Assembly (NCBI RefSeq): GCF_000686705.1
Contig: NZ_JMLJ01000014.1
Coordinates: 1-64,000 of the forward strand
DNA: 64,000 nt
Direction: 5' to 3'
DNA from: Clostridium hydrogeniformans DSM 21757
Lineage (GTDB): Bacteria > Bacillota > Clostridia > Clostridiales > Clostridiaceae
Notes under the pieces: model-generated
Databases searched by the model: none
What the model was told of the DNA's origin: nothing
Seen by the model: only the letters and a program-made list of their open reading frames with translations
In this document: positions 26,574 through 35,623 of the stretch, piece after piece
Position numbering within the stretch: position 1 is the stretch's first letter
How the letters are laid out: every line of letters begins with the position of its first letter
Position numbers and translations under genes: made by a program

Positions 26574-27629
26574 TTGAAGCAGAGGAGTAGTATGTCAATA
26601 TGGATTATAGTTTTACTCTGTTTATTTTTAAGTGGATGTACTAGTAAACCTAAAGTAGAGGAAAAAGATACAAGGGATTTAATACATCTAGAAAAATATA
26701 TGGTTGGAGAGGTAGTTAAGAATAAAACTAAAATTTATAATTTAAAAAATGGAATAGGAAGTTACTTAGGAGAGTGTGATAACCTTATTGATTTAAAATA
26801 TAACGAATCTGAAGGTATTTATGCTAAGCTTATTTACTTAGAAACTGGAAATAACCTTAATAAAAATAAAATCCTTATAGAAAATAAAGAGGATAGGTTT
26901 GAGATTAATGATTTTTTTAGTGCCTTTGATATGAAAATTAGCCTAAAAGGATCAAAATTAGCTTATAGATATTATAAAAGTGATGATTTAAGTTCCATAA
27001 ATGATTTATCTATATTTGATATTAAGGATAAGAAAAAAATGACTTTAGAAGGTAATACCATAATATCAGGAAACTTATATGAATTTTTAGATGAGGATAC
27101 TTTAATTTATTATGGAATAAACCCAGAGTCTAAAGAAAGAGGGATATTTAAGTACTCTTTTTTAACTGAAAAGGAAGAGTTATTATATAAGGTAGATAAG
27201 GGGAATATTACTGGATTTAATATAGTAAACAATAAAGAATTATTTATTATAAATACCTCCAATGAGTCATCAGTTTTAGGAAAGATAGATTTAAAAGATT
27301 TAACCTATGAGAAAATAGGAGGAAATATAGAATCACTATATTCCACAATAGATGCAGGGGAGAATATCTATTATTTTCTTATAAGAGAGTCAAATAAAAA
27401 AACTTCTATTTATAAGTATGATGGAAAAAATATAAAAAAAGTAATTTATAATTTTCCAAAGAACATAAGCGAGGAATATCCATTAGTGAAAGATAAGGAA
27501 AATAATGTATATTTTATAGGATATGATAATGATAAAGACAAGAGGGATATATATAATATTAAAATGGATGGAAGTGTGAATATCATATCTTCTAAGGAAG
27601 CCCAGTATAGAGTTTTTAGAGAAAAATAA
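26574..27629 (+). CDS. Predicted lipoprotein of unknown function
   Basis: A 351-residue secreted lipoprotein. TTG 26574 follows AGGAGAG at six bases and gives a signal peptide with a lipobox LSGC (Cys at about residue 22). The rest has no domain I recognise; repeated short beta-strand segments with aromatic residues (KLIYLETG, LAYRYYKSDD, YYFLIRES, VYFIGYDND) suggest a beta-propeller-like fold, which is inference. It lies 12 bases after dapF, probably in the same transcript, and ends with a terminator before the pilus operon. Confidence 0.7.
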   Translation: MKQRSSMSIWIIVLLCLFLSGCTSKPKVEEKDTRDLIHLEKYMVGEVVKNKTKIYNLKNGIGSYLGECDNLIDLKYNESEGIYAKLIYLETGNNLNKNKILIENKEDRFEINDFFSAFDMKISLKGSKLAYRYYKSDDLSSINDLSIFDIKDKKKMTLEGNTIISGNLYEFLDEDTLIYYGINPESKERGIFKYSFLTEKEELLYKVDKGNITGFNIVNNKELFIINTSNESSVLGKIDLKDLTYEKIGGNIESLYSTIDAGENIYYFLIRESNKKTSIYKYDGKNIKKVIYNFPKNISEEYPLVKDKENNVYFIGYDNDKDKRDIYNIKMDGSVNIISSKEAQYRVFREK

Positions 27630-27667
27630 AAATATTAGCTATAAAGCTGATATTTTTATTTTTTTAT
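27627..27667 (+). terminator. Terminator after the lipoprotein gene
   Basis: TAAAAATATTAGCT pairs with AGCTGATATTTTTA (one G-T pair) and is followed by a long T run, separating the lipoprotein gene from the pilus operon. Confidence 0.85.
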
Positions 27668-27715
27668 GTTTAAAATGTAATATATTTGAAATAATACAAA
27701 TAAAGGGGTGTGAAT

Positions 27716-29074
27716 ATGGATATAGATATTAATTTAATTAATGTGATTCCAAGAAAGTTTGTTTTAGAAAATCTTGTTATACCAGTTTCCACAAAGGGAG
27801 AGACAATAAATTTTTTATGTGGAGAAAATTTTGATGATACATTTAAAGCTTATTTGAAATTTATTTATAGAAAAGAAGTGTTTTTAACAAGAGTTAAGGA
27901 TGAGAAGGTAAAAAAACTTATATTTAAATATTATGGAGATACCCATATATCCAGTGAAATTTTTAAGAAGGAAGAAGAAGATAAGGGTAGTAACTCTACC
28001 TATATAGATTTTGTAGAGAATTTAATAAAAAAGGGTATAGAAGATAATGCCAGTGACATACATATAGAACCCTTTAATAAGGAAGCAAGAATAAGGCTTA
28101 GGGTGTATGGGATTTTAGAGGAAGATAGGGTTATACCCTTAAAGGAGTATGAAGGAGTTATAAGTAGAATTAAAATCTTAAGCTCTATGGATATTGCAGA
28201 AAAAAGAAAATTCCAAGAGGGAAAAATAAGATTTTTATACAAGGATAAAAATTATGATCTAAGGACCTCAATAATTCCTACAGTAAATGGAGAAAAGGTT
28301 GTTATAAGAATTCTTAAAAAGGGCGAAGACATAAAAAACTTAGAGGATATAAACTATGGAGAAAAAGTAAATAGACCTTTAAAGAATATGCTTAAGAATC
28401 AAGGTGGGATTATACTTGTAACAGGTCCTACAGGAAGTGGAAAAACCACCTCCTTATATGCTATGTTAAATTATTTAAATGAAGGTAAGATTAATATAAC
28501 TACTATAGAAGACCCAGTAGAGTATACCTTAAAAGGCGTAAATCAAGTAAATATAAATAATAGTCTAGGAATAAATTTTTCTAACTCTTTGCGTGTCACT
28601 CTTAGACAGGATCCTGACGTTATAATGGTAGGAGAAATAAGAGATGAGGAAACTGCAAAAATAGCAGTAAGAGCAGCTATAACAGGACACTTAGTATTGT
28701 CAACTCTTCACACTAATAATGCCCTAGGAGCCTTTAATAGGCTTGAAGATATGGGAGTACCTAAATACCTACTTTATGACTCTATAAAAGTTATATTATC
28801 TCAAAGATTAGTAAAAACCCTATGTCCCTATTGCAAGGAAGAAATATATTTAAAAAATGAGGAAAAAAATATATATAAGTCCTTTCAAAGCAGGGGATGT
28901 ACAAAATGTAGTTTTAAAGGCATAGGGGGAAGGGTACTCTTAAGTGAGGCTATGGTTATTAATAGGAAGGATAAGTCTATGACTTTTTTAACTAATTTAG
29001 AAGAGAACATAAGGGAAAGTATAAGTAAGGGAATTATATCTAGGGAGGAAGGAATGAGGTATTTAAGTATATAA
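27716..29074 (+). CDS. Type II secretion/type IV pilus assembly ATPase (PilB/GspE/ComGA)
   Basis: The hexameric ATPase that drives pilin or pseudopilin polymerisation at the cytoplasmic face. The protein (452 residues) has the ASDIHIEP motif, Walker A GPTGSGKTT, the Asp box region EDPVEYTLKGV, Walker B VGEIRDEETA and the His box TGHLVLSTLHTN. A four-cysteine zinc-binding motif (CPYC ... CTKC) near the C-terminus is typical of PilB and GspE. GTG 27710 precedes; ATG 27716 after AAAGGGGTG is preferred. First gene of a nine-gene operon. Confidence 0.93.
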   Translation: MDIDINLINVIPRKFVLENLVIPVSTKGETINFLCGENFDDTFKAYLKFIYRKEVFLTRVKDEKVKKLIFKYYGDTHISSEIFKKEEEDKGSNSTYIDFVENLIKKGIEDNASDIHIEPFNKEARIRLRVYGILEEDRVIPLKEYEGVISRIKILSSMDIAEKRKFQEGKIRFLYKDKNYDLRTSIIPTVNGEKVVIRILKKGEDIKNLEDINYGEKVNRPLKNMLKNQGGIILVTGPTGSGKTTSLYAMLNYLNEGKINITTIEDPVEYTLKGVNQVNINNSLGINFSNSLRVTLRQDPDVIMVGEIRDEETAKIAVRAAITGHLVLSTLHTNNALGAFNRLEDMGVPKYLLYDSIKVILSQRLVKTLCPYCKEEIYLKNEEKNIYKSFQSRGCTKCSFKGIGGRVLLSEAMVINRKDKSMTFLTNLEENIRESISKGIISREEGMRYLSI

Positions 29075-29075
29075 A

Positions 29076-30224
29076 ATGGGTGTATATGAATATAAATACT
29101 TAAGTTCTACAGGAGAAAAAAAGAAGGATATATATAAGGGGACAGAAGAAGAGTTAAGAAGTAAGATTGCTAAAGATAGACTATATCTTATTAGTTTAAA
29201 GGAAAAGTCAAATAGCTATGTTTTTAGAGAGAAGTTAACTTATAAAAACATGTACATTATTTGTAAGATACTATATGTACAAATAAAAAGTGGGAATAAA
29301 ATAGAAGAAGCCATAAAGAACATAAGGGATATGAATATATGTAAAAACATAAATAGAATATTTGATAATGCATATAGAAGAATTTTAGGAGGAAGTAGTA
29401 TAGAGGAAGCCTTTAAGGAAGAAAAACTACCCTTAGATTTTCTTTATATGTTAAGGGTTGGAGAAGCAGGTGGTTCCTTAGAGGAGGTATTAAAGGAGCT
29501 TTCAGAGGTATATAAGTATAAATGGAAAACAAGAAAAGAGATTATAAGTAAGATAACCTATCCAATATTTATAATTTTTATGTGTAATATAATCTTTTTT
29601 ATTTTTATGATAAGCATAATACCAAAATTTCAGAATTTAATCCCTAGTAATAATGATATTATAGTGAATTATATCTTTAGATTAAGCAAATTTATTATAG
29701 GCCATAAGGTAATATCCATAAGTTTAAACATAATTTTATATTTTATTATCTATAAGATCATAAAAGGAGGAGGAGCTAAAAATCTTCCACTTATAAAAAC
29801 CTATGTAAATAAATATTGTATATTAATGTTTTTCAAAACCTTTACCATATTATTTAAGAGTGGGGTAAATTACTTAGATATTTTAGAGGTTTGCCAGGGA
29901 GTATCAAATAACAAGAATTTTTCCAGGGGAATAAAGAAAATAATGGACAATATAAATGAAGGATATGGACTAAGCGAGAGTTTTATATTTTCTAATGTTT
30001 TTCCAACAAGTACTATAAATATTATGGATAAAGGAGAAGAATGTGGAGAAGTAGAAAAGGCCTTAGAGCTTATATGTGGCTTATATGAAGAGGAGATCAA
30101 GGATGATTTAGATAAGGTTATAAAGCTTATGGAACCTATAATTATATTAATCATGGCATTTTTCATTGGAGTATTTTTAATTAAGGTTATAATTCCATTA
30201 ATGAATAGTTTGTATAAATTTTAG
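29076..30224 (+). CDS. Type II secretion/type IV pilus platform protein (PilC/GspF/ComGB)
   Basis: An inner-membrane platform protein (382 residues) with two GspF domains: the first (about 50-175) with RVGEAGGSLEEVL, the second (about 255-380) with MDKGEECGEVEKALELI, and three membrane helices (about 165-195, 205-225, 350-380). It starts one base after the ATPase gene ends, so the two are coupled. It anchors the pilus machine to the ATPase. Confidence 0.9.
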   Translation: MGVYEYKYLSSTGEKKKDIYKGTEEELRSKIAKDRLYLISLKEKSNSYVFREKLTYKNMYIICKILYVQIKSGNKIEEAIKNIRDMNICKNINRIFDNAYRRILGGSSIEEAFKEEKLPLDFLYMLRVGEAGGSLEEVLKELSEVYKYKWKTRKEIISKITYPIFIIFMCNIIFFIFMISIIPKFQNLIPSNNDIIVNYIFRLSKFIIGHKVISISLNIILYFIIYKIIKGGGAKNLPLIKTYVNKYCILMFFKTFTILFKSGVNYLDILEVCQGVSNNKNFSRGIKKIMDNINEGYGLSESFIFSNVFPTSTINIMDKGEECGEVEKALELICGLYEEEIKDDLDKVIKLMEPIIILIMAFFIGVFLIKVIIPLMNSLYKF

Positions 30225-30233
30225 GAGGGAAAA

Positions 30234-30683
30234 TTGAAAAAGAAAGGTTTTACATTAGTAGAGCTTATGGCTGTAGTAGCTATACTTTTAATATTTTTAG
30301 CAATGATTCCTTTGGGAATTAATATAAAGAAATCTAATAGAGTAAGTCTTGAAGAGTTTACAGGAGAGGTTGTACGGTTTATAAATGAAAGTCGATATTA
30401 TTGTATTAACAAAAATACATCAGGAAAGATAGCTTTAGTAAAGGATAGTAATGAACATTTTTTAAAGTTTTCATCTAACACAGAGGAGAGAATGATTCTT
30501 TATATACCAAGTAATATAAAAACAATAACCCTTCCTAATACCAATGGATATGACATAAGAATAAGCATTAACAGTGATGGAGTAATATCAGGATCAGGAG
30601 AAATCAATATTATAAATGATGAGGATAAGAGAAAAATATTAGGAATTAATAGTTATTCAAGAGGTATATATGAGAAAAATTAA
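30234..30683 (+). CDS. Prepilin-like protein (type II pseudopilin)
   Basis: A 149-residue protein with a textbook class III signal peptide: MKKKG, then FTLVELMAVVAILLIFLAM. Cleavage is expected between Gly5 and Phe6, and the Glu at position +5 of the mature protein is present. The downstream part has the beta-rich pattern of GspH/ComGD-like minor pseudopilins. The start is TTG 30234 after GGAGGGAAAA. No prepilin peptidase gene lies in the window. Confidence 0.85.
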   Translation: MKKKGFTLVELMAVVAILLIFLAMIPLGINIKKSNRVSLEEFTGEVVRFINESRYYCINKNTSGKIALVKDSNEHFLKFSSNTEERMILYIPSNIKTITLPNTNGYDIRISINSDGVISGSGEINIINDEDKRKILGINSYSRGIYEKN

Positions 30684-31098
30684 GGGTTTTATTTTATTAG
30701 ATTGTATAGTAGCCATAAGTATTTTTTTAATTTTATCCTTAGCTACTATAAAGGCTGTAATAAGTGATTACACAATAAGGGAGTTAAAGAAAGCTATTAG
30801 TGAAAAGGCTAGTGTGATGGAGGCTATAAAATACGAAATAAGATATAACACTTCATTAAAGGATTTAGAGCCATATTATAATAAAAAAGCTTATGTTTAT
30901 AATGAGGATATTAATATTAAGGATATAAAAAATAATAGGATTATGAATTTAATTAAAAGTGAGGAAAGAAAAGAGAAGGGTGATATAAGTCTATATTTTA
31001 ATAAGAAAATAGAAAATAATTTACCTATGATATTTATAGAGTATGAAATAAATATTAGGGGTTTTTTCTTAAGGGGGCAATGGATTAAAGGTGTATAA
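30670..31098 (+). CDS. Prepilin-like protein with divergent leader
   Basis: A 142-residue protein overlapping the previous gene by 14 bases. The N-terminus MRKIKG then FILLDCIVAISIFLILS fits a prepilin peptidase site and hydrophobic helix, but the +5 residue is Asp instead of Glu, a conservative change. No domain beyond the pilin helix is recognised. It is probably a minor pilin of the same machine. Confidence 0.72.
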   Translation: MRKIKGFILLDCIVAISIFLILSLATIKAVISDYTIRELKKAISEKASVMEAIKYEIRYNTSLKDLEPYYNKKAYVYNEDINIKDIKNNRIMNLIKSEERKEKGDISLYFNKKIENNLPMIFIEYEINIRGFFLRGQWIKGV

Positions 31099-31513
31099 GA
31101 GAAAAGGAGCAACATTAGTGGAACTTATGGCAGCCATTGTAATTTTTATTATAATCTTATCCATGGTAAGCTCTTTTGTTATGTTCATTATAAGAATAAA
31201 TAATAAATCTAAAGATATATCCTTGGAAGAAGAACTTATTAAACAAACCTTTATAGTAATTAATACTCAAATAAAAAACAATAAGGAAATTAGAATAGAT
31301 AATAGCAAGATAACAATATTAAAAGAGAGCGGAGTATATGAGATTAGTTTATCAAAGCTTGGAAATTTAGTGATCAATAGGAGTAATAATAACAAGGTGG
31401 AGATTATAGGAGGGAATATTAAGGATATAAGATTTTATAAAAAAGATAATCTACTATATATTTATATAGCTTTAAGGGGAGGAAAGGAATTTGAAAGGGC
31501 TATTCCCATATAG
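31091..31513 (+). CDS. Prepilin-like protein
   Basis: A 140-residue protein starting at GTG 31091, which overlaps the end of the previous gene. MYKRKG then ATLVELMAAIVIFIIILSM is a class III leader with the mature +5 Glu. The C-terminal part is short and beta-rich. Resembles ComGF or GspJ-type minor pseudopilins in position, but this assignment is inference from order. Confidence 0.78.
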   Translation: MYKRKGATLVELMAAIVIFIIILSMVSSFVMFIIRINNKSKDISLEEELIKQTFIVINTQIKNNKEIRIDNSKITILKESGVYEISLSKLGNLVINRSNNNKVEIIGGNIKDIRFYKKDNLLYIYIALRGGKEFERAIPI

Positions 31514-31940
31514 AAAGAAAAGCTTAAGGGGCAGTGTTACAGCCTTTGTGTTTATTGTTATGATTACCATTTTTACTATGGTGATTATAAATGGAAAAAT
31601 ATTAATAATTGATGGCAGAAAGTCCTTAGATGAGGAGATAGTTAATATGGTTAAAGACAAAGAAATAGATATAGAAATAGAAGGACTTCAAGGGGAATTA
31701 AATAATATTATTACATTAAATAATATAAAAACAAAAGAAGAATTAAAGGAATATCTAATAAATCACGGCTTTCATAAAAAAATGAATGGATATAACATTG
31801 GATTTAATAAGGAAAAGGAAGTATTTGTTTTTAAGTTTGTAAAAAGTCAGCTTATTTATGATTTTGAAATAAATAATATTAGTAGACGGATAGATTTTTT
31901 GCTTAAATCAGGAGAAAACAAGGAGGAGGATATTACGTGA
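31491..31940 (+). CDS. PilX-like or pilus-associated membrane protein
   Basis: A 149-residue protein from TTG 31491 after GGGGAGGAAAGG, overlapping the previous gene by 23 bases. The N-terminus has a basic stretch followed by RGSVTAFVFIVMITIFTM, a hydrophobic helix resembling PilX-type or GspK-type N-termini, without a clear prepilin +5 Glu. The rest is charged and not recognised. Its place among pilin genes suggests a role in pilus initiation or tip assembly. Confidence 0.6.
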   Translation: MKGLFPYRKKSLRGSVTAFVFIVMITIFTMVIINGKILIIDGRKSLDEEIVNMVKDKEIDIEIEGLQGELNNIITLNNIKTKEELKEYLINHGFHKKMNGYNIGFNKEKEVFVFKFVKSQLIYDFEINNISRRIDFLLKSGENKEEDIT

Positions 31941-32626
31941 GGGGGCTAAAAATAGATTTAGGGATAAATAAAGTTTATATAAAATCTAAGAAGGAAAATT
32001 TAGAAGTAGATATAAATGATAAATTATATTTGTATAAAATCTTTAAGAATAAAATTTTATATATAAATATATTAGAAGAGGAAGTATATAATGATATAAT
32101 CACCATACCTAAAACTAAAAAAAGCAATATAGATGGAATTGTTTTTAATCATATAAAAAGTAAGTTTATTAACTTTCAAGATGTGGTTTTCAATTATTCA
32201 GTGTTAGATAAAATAAATGAAGAATATAGGATACTGTACTATTGCATATATTCTAAAACCCTAAGTTCTTTAAAAGAATTTAAAGAACAGATATATATAA
32301 GAGAAGTTAGGGTTCTTCATGAATTAATATTAAAAGAATTAAGAAGGAAAGTAAGAAAAGATGCTTATTATATAATTTATTGTTATAGGGATATTTATTA
32401 TATTTACTATATTTATAATGGAATTTTGTTATCTGCTTGTAATACAAGGCATAGTAAGGATATACCAGACCATATAGGATTTATAAAGAACTATATAAAT
32501 AAGACTTATAGACTTAAGGCTGTAGAGGATAGGAATAACATATTTTATGGAGAAATCAATGGAAAAATAAAACTTACTAAACTAGTAAGCTTAGAGGAAA
32601 GAGAGGATTTATGGCAATATATATAA
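31937..32626 (+). CDS. Putative PilM/GspL-like assembly protein
   Basis: A 229-residue protein that I do not recognise by motif. It starts at GTG 31937 after AGGAGGAGG, overlapping the previous stop (GTGA). It has no membrane helix and starts GLKIDLGINKVYI, which resembles the first beta-strands of the actin-like PilM/GspL cytoplasmic domain. It precedes a small bitopic protein (32611) in the order expected for PilM followed by PilN. The assignment is therefore mainly from context. Confidence 0.5.
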   Translation: MRGLKIDLGINKVYIKSKKENLEVDINDKLYLYKIFKNKILYINILEEEVYNDIITIPKTKKSNIDGIVFNHIKSKFINFQDVVFNYSVLDKINEEYRILYYCIYSKTLSSLKEFKEQIYIREVRVLHELILKELRRKVRKDAYYIIYCYRDIYYIYYIYNGILLSACNTRHSKDIPDHIGFIKNYINKTYRLKAVEDRNNIFYGEINGKIKLTKLVSLEEREDLWQYI

Positions 32627-33033
32627 GAAAAAATTTAACTCCTCTTTGGTATAGGAAGGAAGAGGAAAAGAAGATTTTAAGAAAAATAAAAATATATATA
32701 GGAATATTAATGGTGATAAATGTAATTTTATCCCCTATTACAATAGGAAAAAGAAGTGGGTATAAGGAAGCATATAATAAAAGTAATATTATAGATACTA
32801 AAGAAGATACTACTATAGATAAAAATATAAATTATAACTTTCTATTAGAAAACCAAAAACTTAAAATTATAAATTTTGATTTTAATAAGGATAATAATTA
32901 TATAACCTTATATTTTGAAAGTGTAAAAGAAGGTGATTATATGATAAAAACTATAGAAAAACAATTAAATAAAGAAATGCTAATAAATATGAAAAAACAA
33001 GAGCAAGGGTATATATATAAGGTTACTTTTTAG
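32611..33033 (+). CDS. Putative PilN-like bitopic protein
   Basis: A 140-residue protein overlapping the previous gene by 16 bases. It has a short cytoplasmic N-terminus starting MAIYIRKNLTPLWYRKEEE, one membrane helix at about 26-45, then a periplasmic-side (extracytoplasmic) domain. That layout and the PilM-like neighbour fit PilN. No catalytic motif is present or expected. Sequence support alone is weak. Confidence 0.5.
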   Translation: MAIYIRKNLTPLWYRKEEEKKILRKIKIYIGILMVINVILSPITIGKRSGYKEAYNKSNIIDTKEDTTIDKNINYNFLLENQKLKIINFDFNKDNNYITLYFESVKEGDYMIKTIEKQLNKEMLINMKKQEQGYIYKVTF

Positions 33034-33042
33034 GAGGAGTTT

Positions 33043-33414
33043 ATGAAAAAGCTATCTATGTATAGTTCTTTAATTTTACTTATAGTTATGATATTTATCC
33101 AATGCTATATTATAAAGAATAATGATTCCTTAAATAATACAAATACTAAGATTACTTTTAAGGAAACAAAGAAGGGTAGTATGGACATTAATAACCTAGA
33201 GGTGGAGAGTATAAATCCTACATTTATTCTAAAAGAAATAGATAAGAATAAAGATTATGTAAATTTATGCTATAATATTAAAGGTGACTTAAGAGATATA
33301 AATGAAGGAATTAAATATTTTCTAGATTTCAATGGAAGTATAGAAAAGTTAAGTGGCTCTGTAGAAGAGGAAAATAATTTTAATGGAGAAATCATAATTA
33401 GAATAAATAGGTGA
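33043..33414 (+). CDS. Small membrane-anchored protein, last gene of pilus operon
   Basis: A 123-residue protein with an N-terminal membrane helix (about 7-24) and a small outer domain; AGGAGG precedes the ATG. Topology and position after the PilN-like gene suggest a PilO-like partner, but no motif confirms it. It ends 4 bases before aroK, so the operon continues into the shikimate kinase gene. Confidence 0.5.
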   Translation: MKKLSMYSSLILLIVMIFIQCYIIKNNDSLNNTNTKITFKETKKGSMDINNLEVESINPTFILKEIDKNKDYVNLCYNIKGDLRDINEGIKYFLDFNGSIEKLSGSVEEENNFNGEIIIRINR

Positions 33415-33418
33415 TTTA

Positions 33419-33916
33419 ATGAAGAATATAATCTTAATTGGTATGAGTGGATGTGGGAAAACCACTGTAGGCAAAGCTTTAAGTGAAAAGCTAGGAATGA
33501 AATTTATAGATACTGATGAGAAAATAGAAAAGGAAGAAGGGCTTTCCACCAGTAGTATATTTAAACTAAAAGGTGAAAAATACTTTAGGGATTTAGAGAA
33601 GAGAATAATAGAAGAAAGTCATAACATAGAAAATGCAGTAATAGCCACAGGTGGAGGCATGTCCGTATTCGAAGATAATATAAATAAACTAAAGAAAATA
33701 GGATATACTATATTCCTAAGAGTTAATGAGGAAACCTTTTTAGAAAGAATATTAGAGGATAAAAAAAGGCCGCTGGCTAAGAAGGGAAGGGAATATTTAA
33801 TTACCCTATATTCCTCTAGAGAAAATATATATTTAAATGCACATAAAGTAGTAGATTGTGAAAATAAAAACATAGACTTTATAGTAGATGAAATAATAAA
33901 AATCTTAGAAATATAG
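33419..33916 (+). CDS. aroK: Shikimate kinase
   Basis: Phosphorylates shikimate at the 3-hydroxyl with ATP. The 165-residue protein has the Walker A GMSGCGKTTVGKAL (residues about 7-20), the shikimate-binding DTDEKIE and FRDLEKRIIEE, ATGGGMSV and the lid region KKRPLAKKGREYL. It follows the pilus operon by 4 bases and precedes efp; in Bacillus the comG operon also lies close to a shikimate-pathway gene and efp, so the neighbourhood is conserved. Confidence 0.94.
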   Translation: MKNIILIGMSGCGKTTVGKALSEKLGMKFIDTDEKIEKEEGLSTSSIFKLKGEKYFRDLEKRIIEESHNIENAVIATGGGMSVFEDNINKLKKIGYTIFLRVNEETFLERILEDKKRPLAKKGREYLITLYSSRENIYLNAHKVVDCENKNIDFIVDEIIKILEI

Positions 33917-34158
33917 ATAAATTATAATATAAATTCCATATTAATAATTGCAAATCTTTATTTCTTTTGATAAAATAACATTGTTCTAGATATACATATA
34001 TGTTATTTTATAAACATATTTTAGGTTAATATAGCCTAAAGGTTTAAATTAATCTAAAAATATTAAATACTAAAAGAAGATAAAAGTAATCTTTGGTATT
34101 TAATTGCCTGAAAAGGTTATAATATAAATGAATTATAGATTTTTGGAGGGATACTTGA

Positions 34159-34716
34159 ATGATATCAGCAGGAGATTTAAGAAAAGGTAATACTTTTGAA
34201 TTAGATGGACAAGTGTTCACAGTAGTGGATTTCTTACATGTAAAACCAGGAAAGGGAGCTGCTTTTGTTAGAACTAAGCTTAGAAACGTTAAATCAGGAG
34301 GGGTTACAGATAGAACTTTTAACCCAACTGAAAAACTACAAGAAGCTGTTATAGAAAGAAAAGAAATGCAATACCTATATTCTGATGGAGAGTTATACTA
34401 CTTCATGGATCAAGAAACTTTTGAGCAAATACCTTTAAACTTTGAAAAAGTAGAGGATGCTATAAAGTTCTTAAAAGAAAATATGTTTGCTATTATAAAG
34501 TTTTACAAAGGAGATGCTTTCTCAGTAGAAGCTCCAAACTTTGTTGAGCTTCAAATAATAGAAACAGATCCAGGATTTAAGGGTAATACAGCTACAAATA
34601 CATTAAAGCCAGCTACAGTTGAAACTGGAGCAATAGTTAATGTACCTTTATTTGTAAATGAAGGAGATTCTATAAGAATAGATACAAGAACAGGGGATTA
34701 CATGGAGAGAGTTTAA
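34159..34716 (+). CDS. efp: Translation elongation factor P
   Basis: EF-P relieves ribosome stalling at polyproline. The 185-residue protein has three beta-barrel domains. The N-terminal loop [12 protein letters not shown] carries K32, the lysine that is modified in Bacillus. The C-terminal signature ([21 protein letters not shown]) is complete. TTGGAGGGA precedes the ATG, and a TATAAT at 34118 is a likely -10. It is followed by a terminator. Confidence 0.97.
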   Translation: MISAGDLRKGNTFELDGQVFTVVDFLHVKPGKGAAFVRTKLRNVKSGGVTDRTFNPTEKLQEAVIERKEMQYLYSDGELYYFMDQETFEQIPLNFEKVEDAIKFLKENMFAIIKFYKGDAFSVEAPNFVELQIIETDPGFKGNTATNTLKPATVETGAIVNVPLFVNEGDSIRIDTRTGDYMERV

Positions 34717-34733
34717 TCTCTTATAAAGATTAT

Positions 34734-34769
34734 TATGCTAAGTTTCTATATGGAGCTTAGCATATTTTA
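34734..34769 (+). terminator. Terminator after efp
   Basis: A 13-pair stem with G-T pairs (34734-34746 with 34752-34764, 5-base loop) is followed by TTTTAT, shortly after the efp stop. Confidence 0.75.
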
Positions 34770-34907
34770 TAAGGAATCTTAAAAAATATAAGGAATATGA
34801 TAGAGTTTTGTTAAGCATTTAGTAGTATTCTAAGAAATAGTGGAAGGCAATTAATAGAAAAATATTTAAACTTAGATTCCTAATATTAAAGAAGGCAGGT
34901 TGTGATT

Positions 34908-35297
34908 ATGAAGGAAATACATAATAGGGTTTCCTATGTTAAAGGTCTTATGGAAGGGCTAGAGATAAATAAGGATAGTAAGGAAGGTAAGATATTTACA
35001 GAAATACTTAACCTTATAGAAGAATTAGGAGTAAATATGGATAACTCCTACAGTGATCTTGAGGAATATGTAGATTCAGTAGATTCGGAACTATCTCTTA
35101 TAAAAAGAGATTACTATGACTTTGATGATGCCATCGAAAACCTAGAAGAGGATATAGAAGAGGTTGAAGAAGAGTACTGTGAAGTAGAATGTAGTAATTG
35201 TAATGAGGTTATATATGTAGAGAAGAACCTTATGGAGGATGATAATAAGGTACCATGTCCTTGTTGTCAAAACAATATAATATTAAGTTCTAAATAA
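34908..35297 (+). CDS. CD1247-type acidic zinc-ribbon protein
   Basis: A 129-residue acidic protein with an N-terminal helical domain (about 1-50, HNRVSYVKGLMEGLEI), a very acidic coiled region (about 50-90) and a C-terminal four-cysteine zinc ribbon (CSNC ... CPCC). The N-terminal pattern matches the CD1247 domain named from Clostridioides difficile; function is unknown. GTG 34902 is in frame, but ATG 34908 fits the ribosome binding site better. The location between efp and spoIIIAA is also seen in other clostridia, which I recall but cannot verify here. Confidence 0.75.
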   Translation: MKEIHNRVSYVKGLMEGLEINKDSKEGKIFTEILNLIEELGVNMDNSYSDLEEYVDSVDSELSLIKRDYYDFDDAIENLEEDIEEVEEEYCEVECSNCNEVIYVEKNLMEDDNKVPCPCCQNNIILSSK

Positions 35298-35298
35298 T

Positions 35299-35336
35299 AA
35301 GCATCCTAGTAGTAGCTAGGGTGCTTTATTTTTTTG
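35299..35336 (+). terminator. Rho-independent terminator before spoIIIA
   Basis: AAGCATCCTAG pairs with CTAGGGTGCTT (one G-T pair) across a 6-base loop and is followed by a T run with one A. It isolates the spoIIIA operon from upstream transcription. Confidence 0.88.
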
Positions 35337-35466
35337 CAAATACAAGAAAAAGAGTTCATTGCATTTTTTTATAAGTAACTAAATAGATTTAGGAGTAAGG
35401 CTATTTCAAATATAAAGGACAGAGTTTTCAGTAGAAAAATACAAGGATAAGACCAGAGAGATATAA

Positions 35467-35495
35467 AAATATTTACAGCAAATAACACATAGTAT
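35467..35495 (+). promoter_or_regulatory. Candidate sigma-E promoter of spoIIIA
   Basis: AAATATT (35467-35473), a 14-base spacer and CATAGTAT (35488-35495) match the mother-cell sigma-E consensus (kmATATT, 14-15 bases, CATACAAT) closely. The spoIIIA operon is sigma-E dependent in Bacillus. The start point would leave a leader of about 120 bases. Confidence 0.55.
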
Positions 35496-35623
35496 ATTAG
35501 AAATAGAAAAAAATGTTATTAAATATTTTTAAAAAGTAGTAATATTTTCCTCATATTTAAAATAAAAATTAGATATGAAAGGTGGTGAAGGCTAGAGTGA
35601 ACTGCAAAGTTCAGGGCCAGTTT

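Noticed and set aside
35582-35623. GTG 35582 as spoIIIAA start
   Set aside because: The extra residues are not like the family; not fully excluded because AAAGGTG precedes it.
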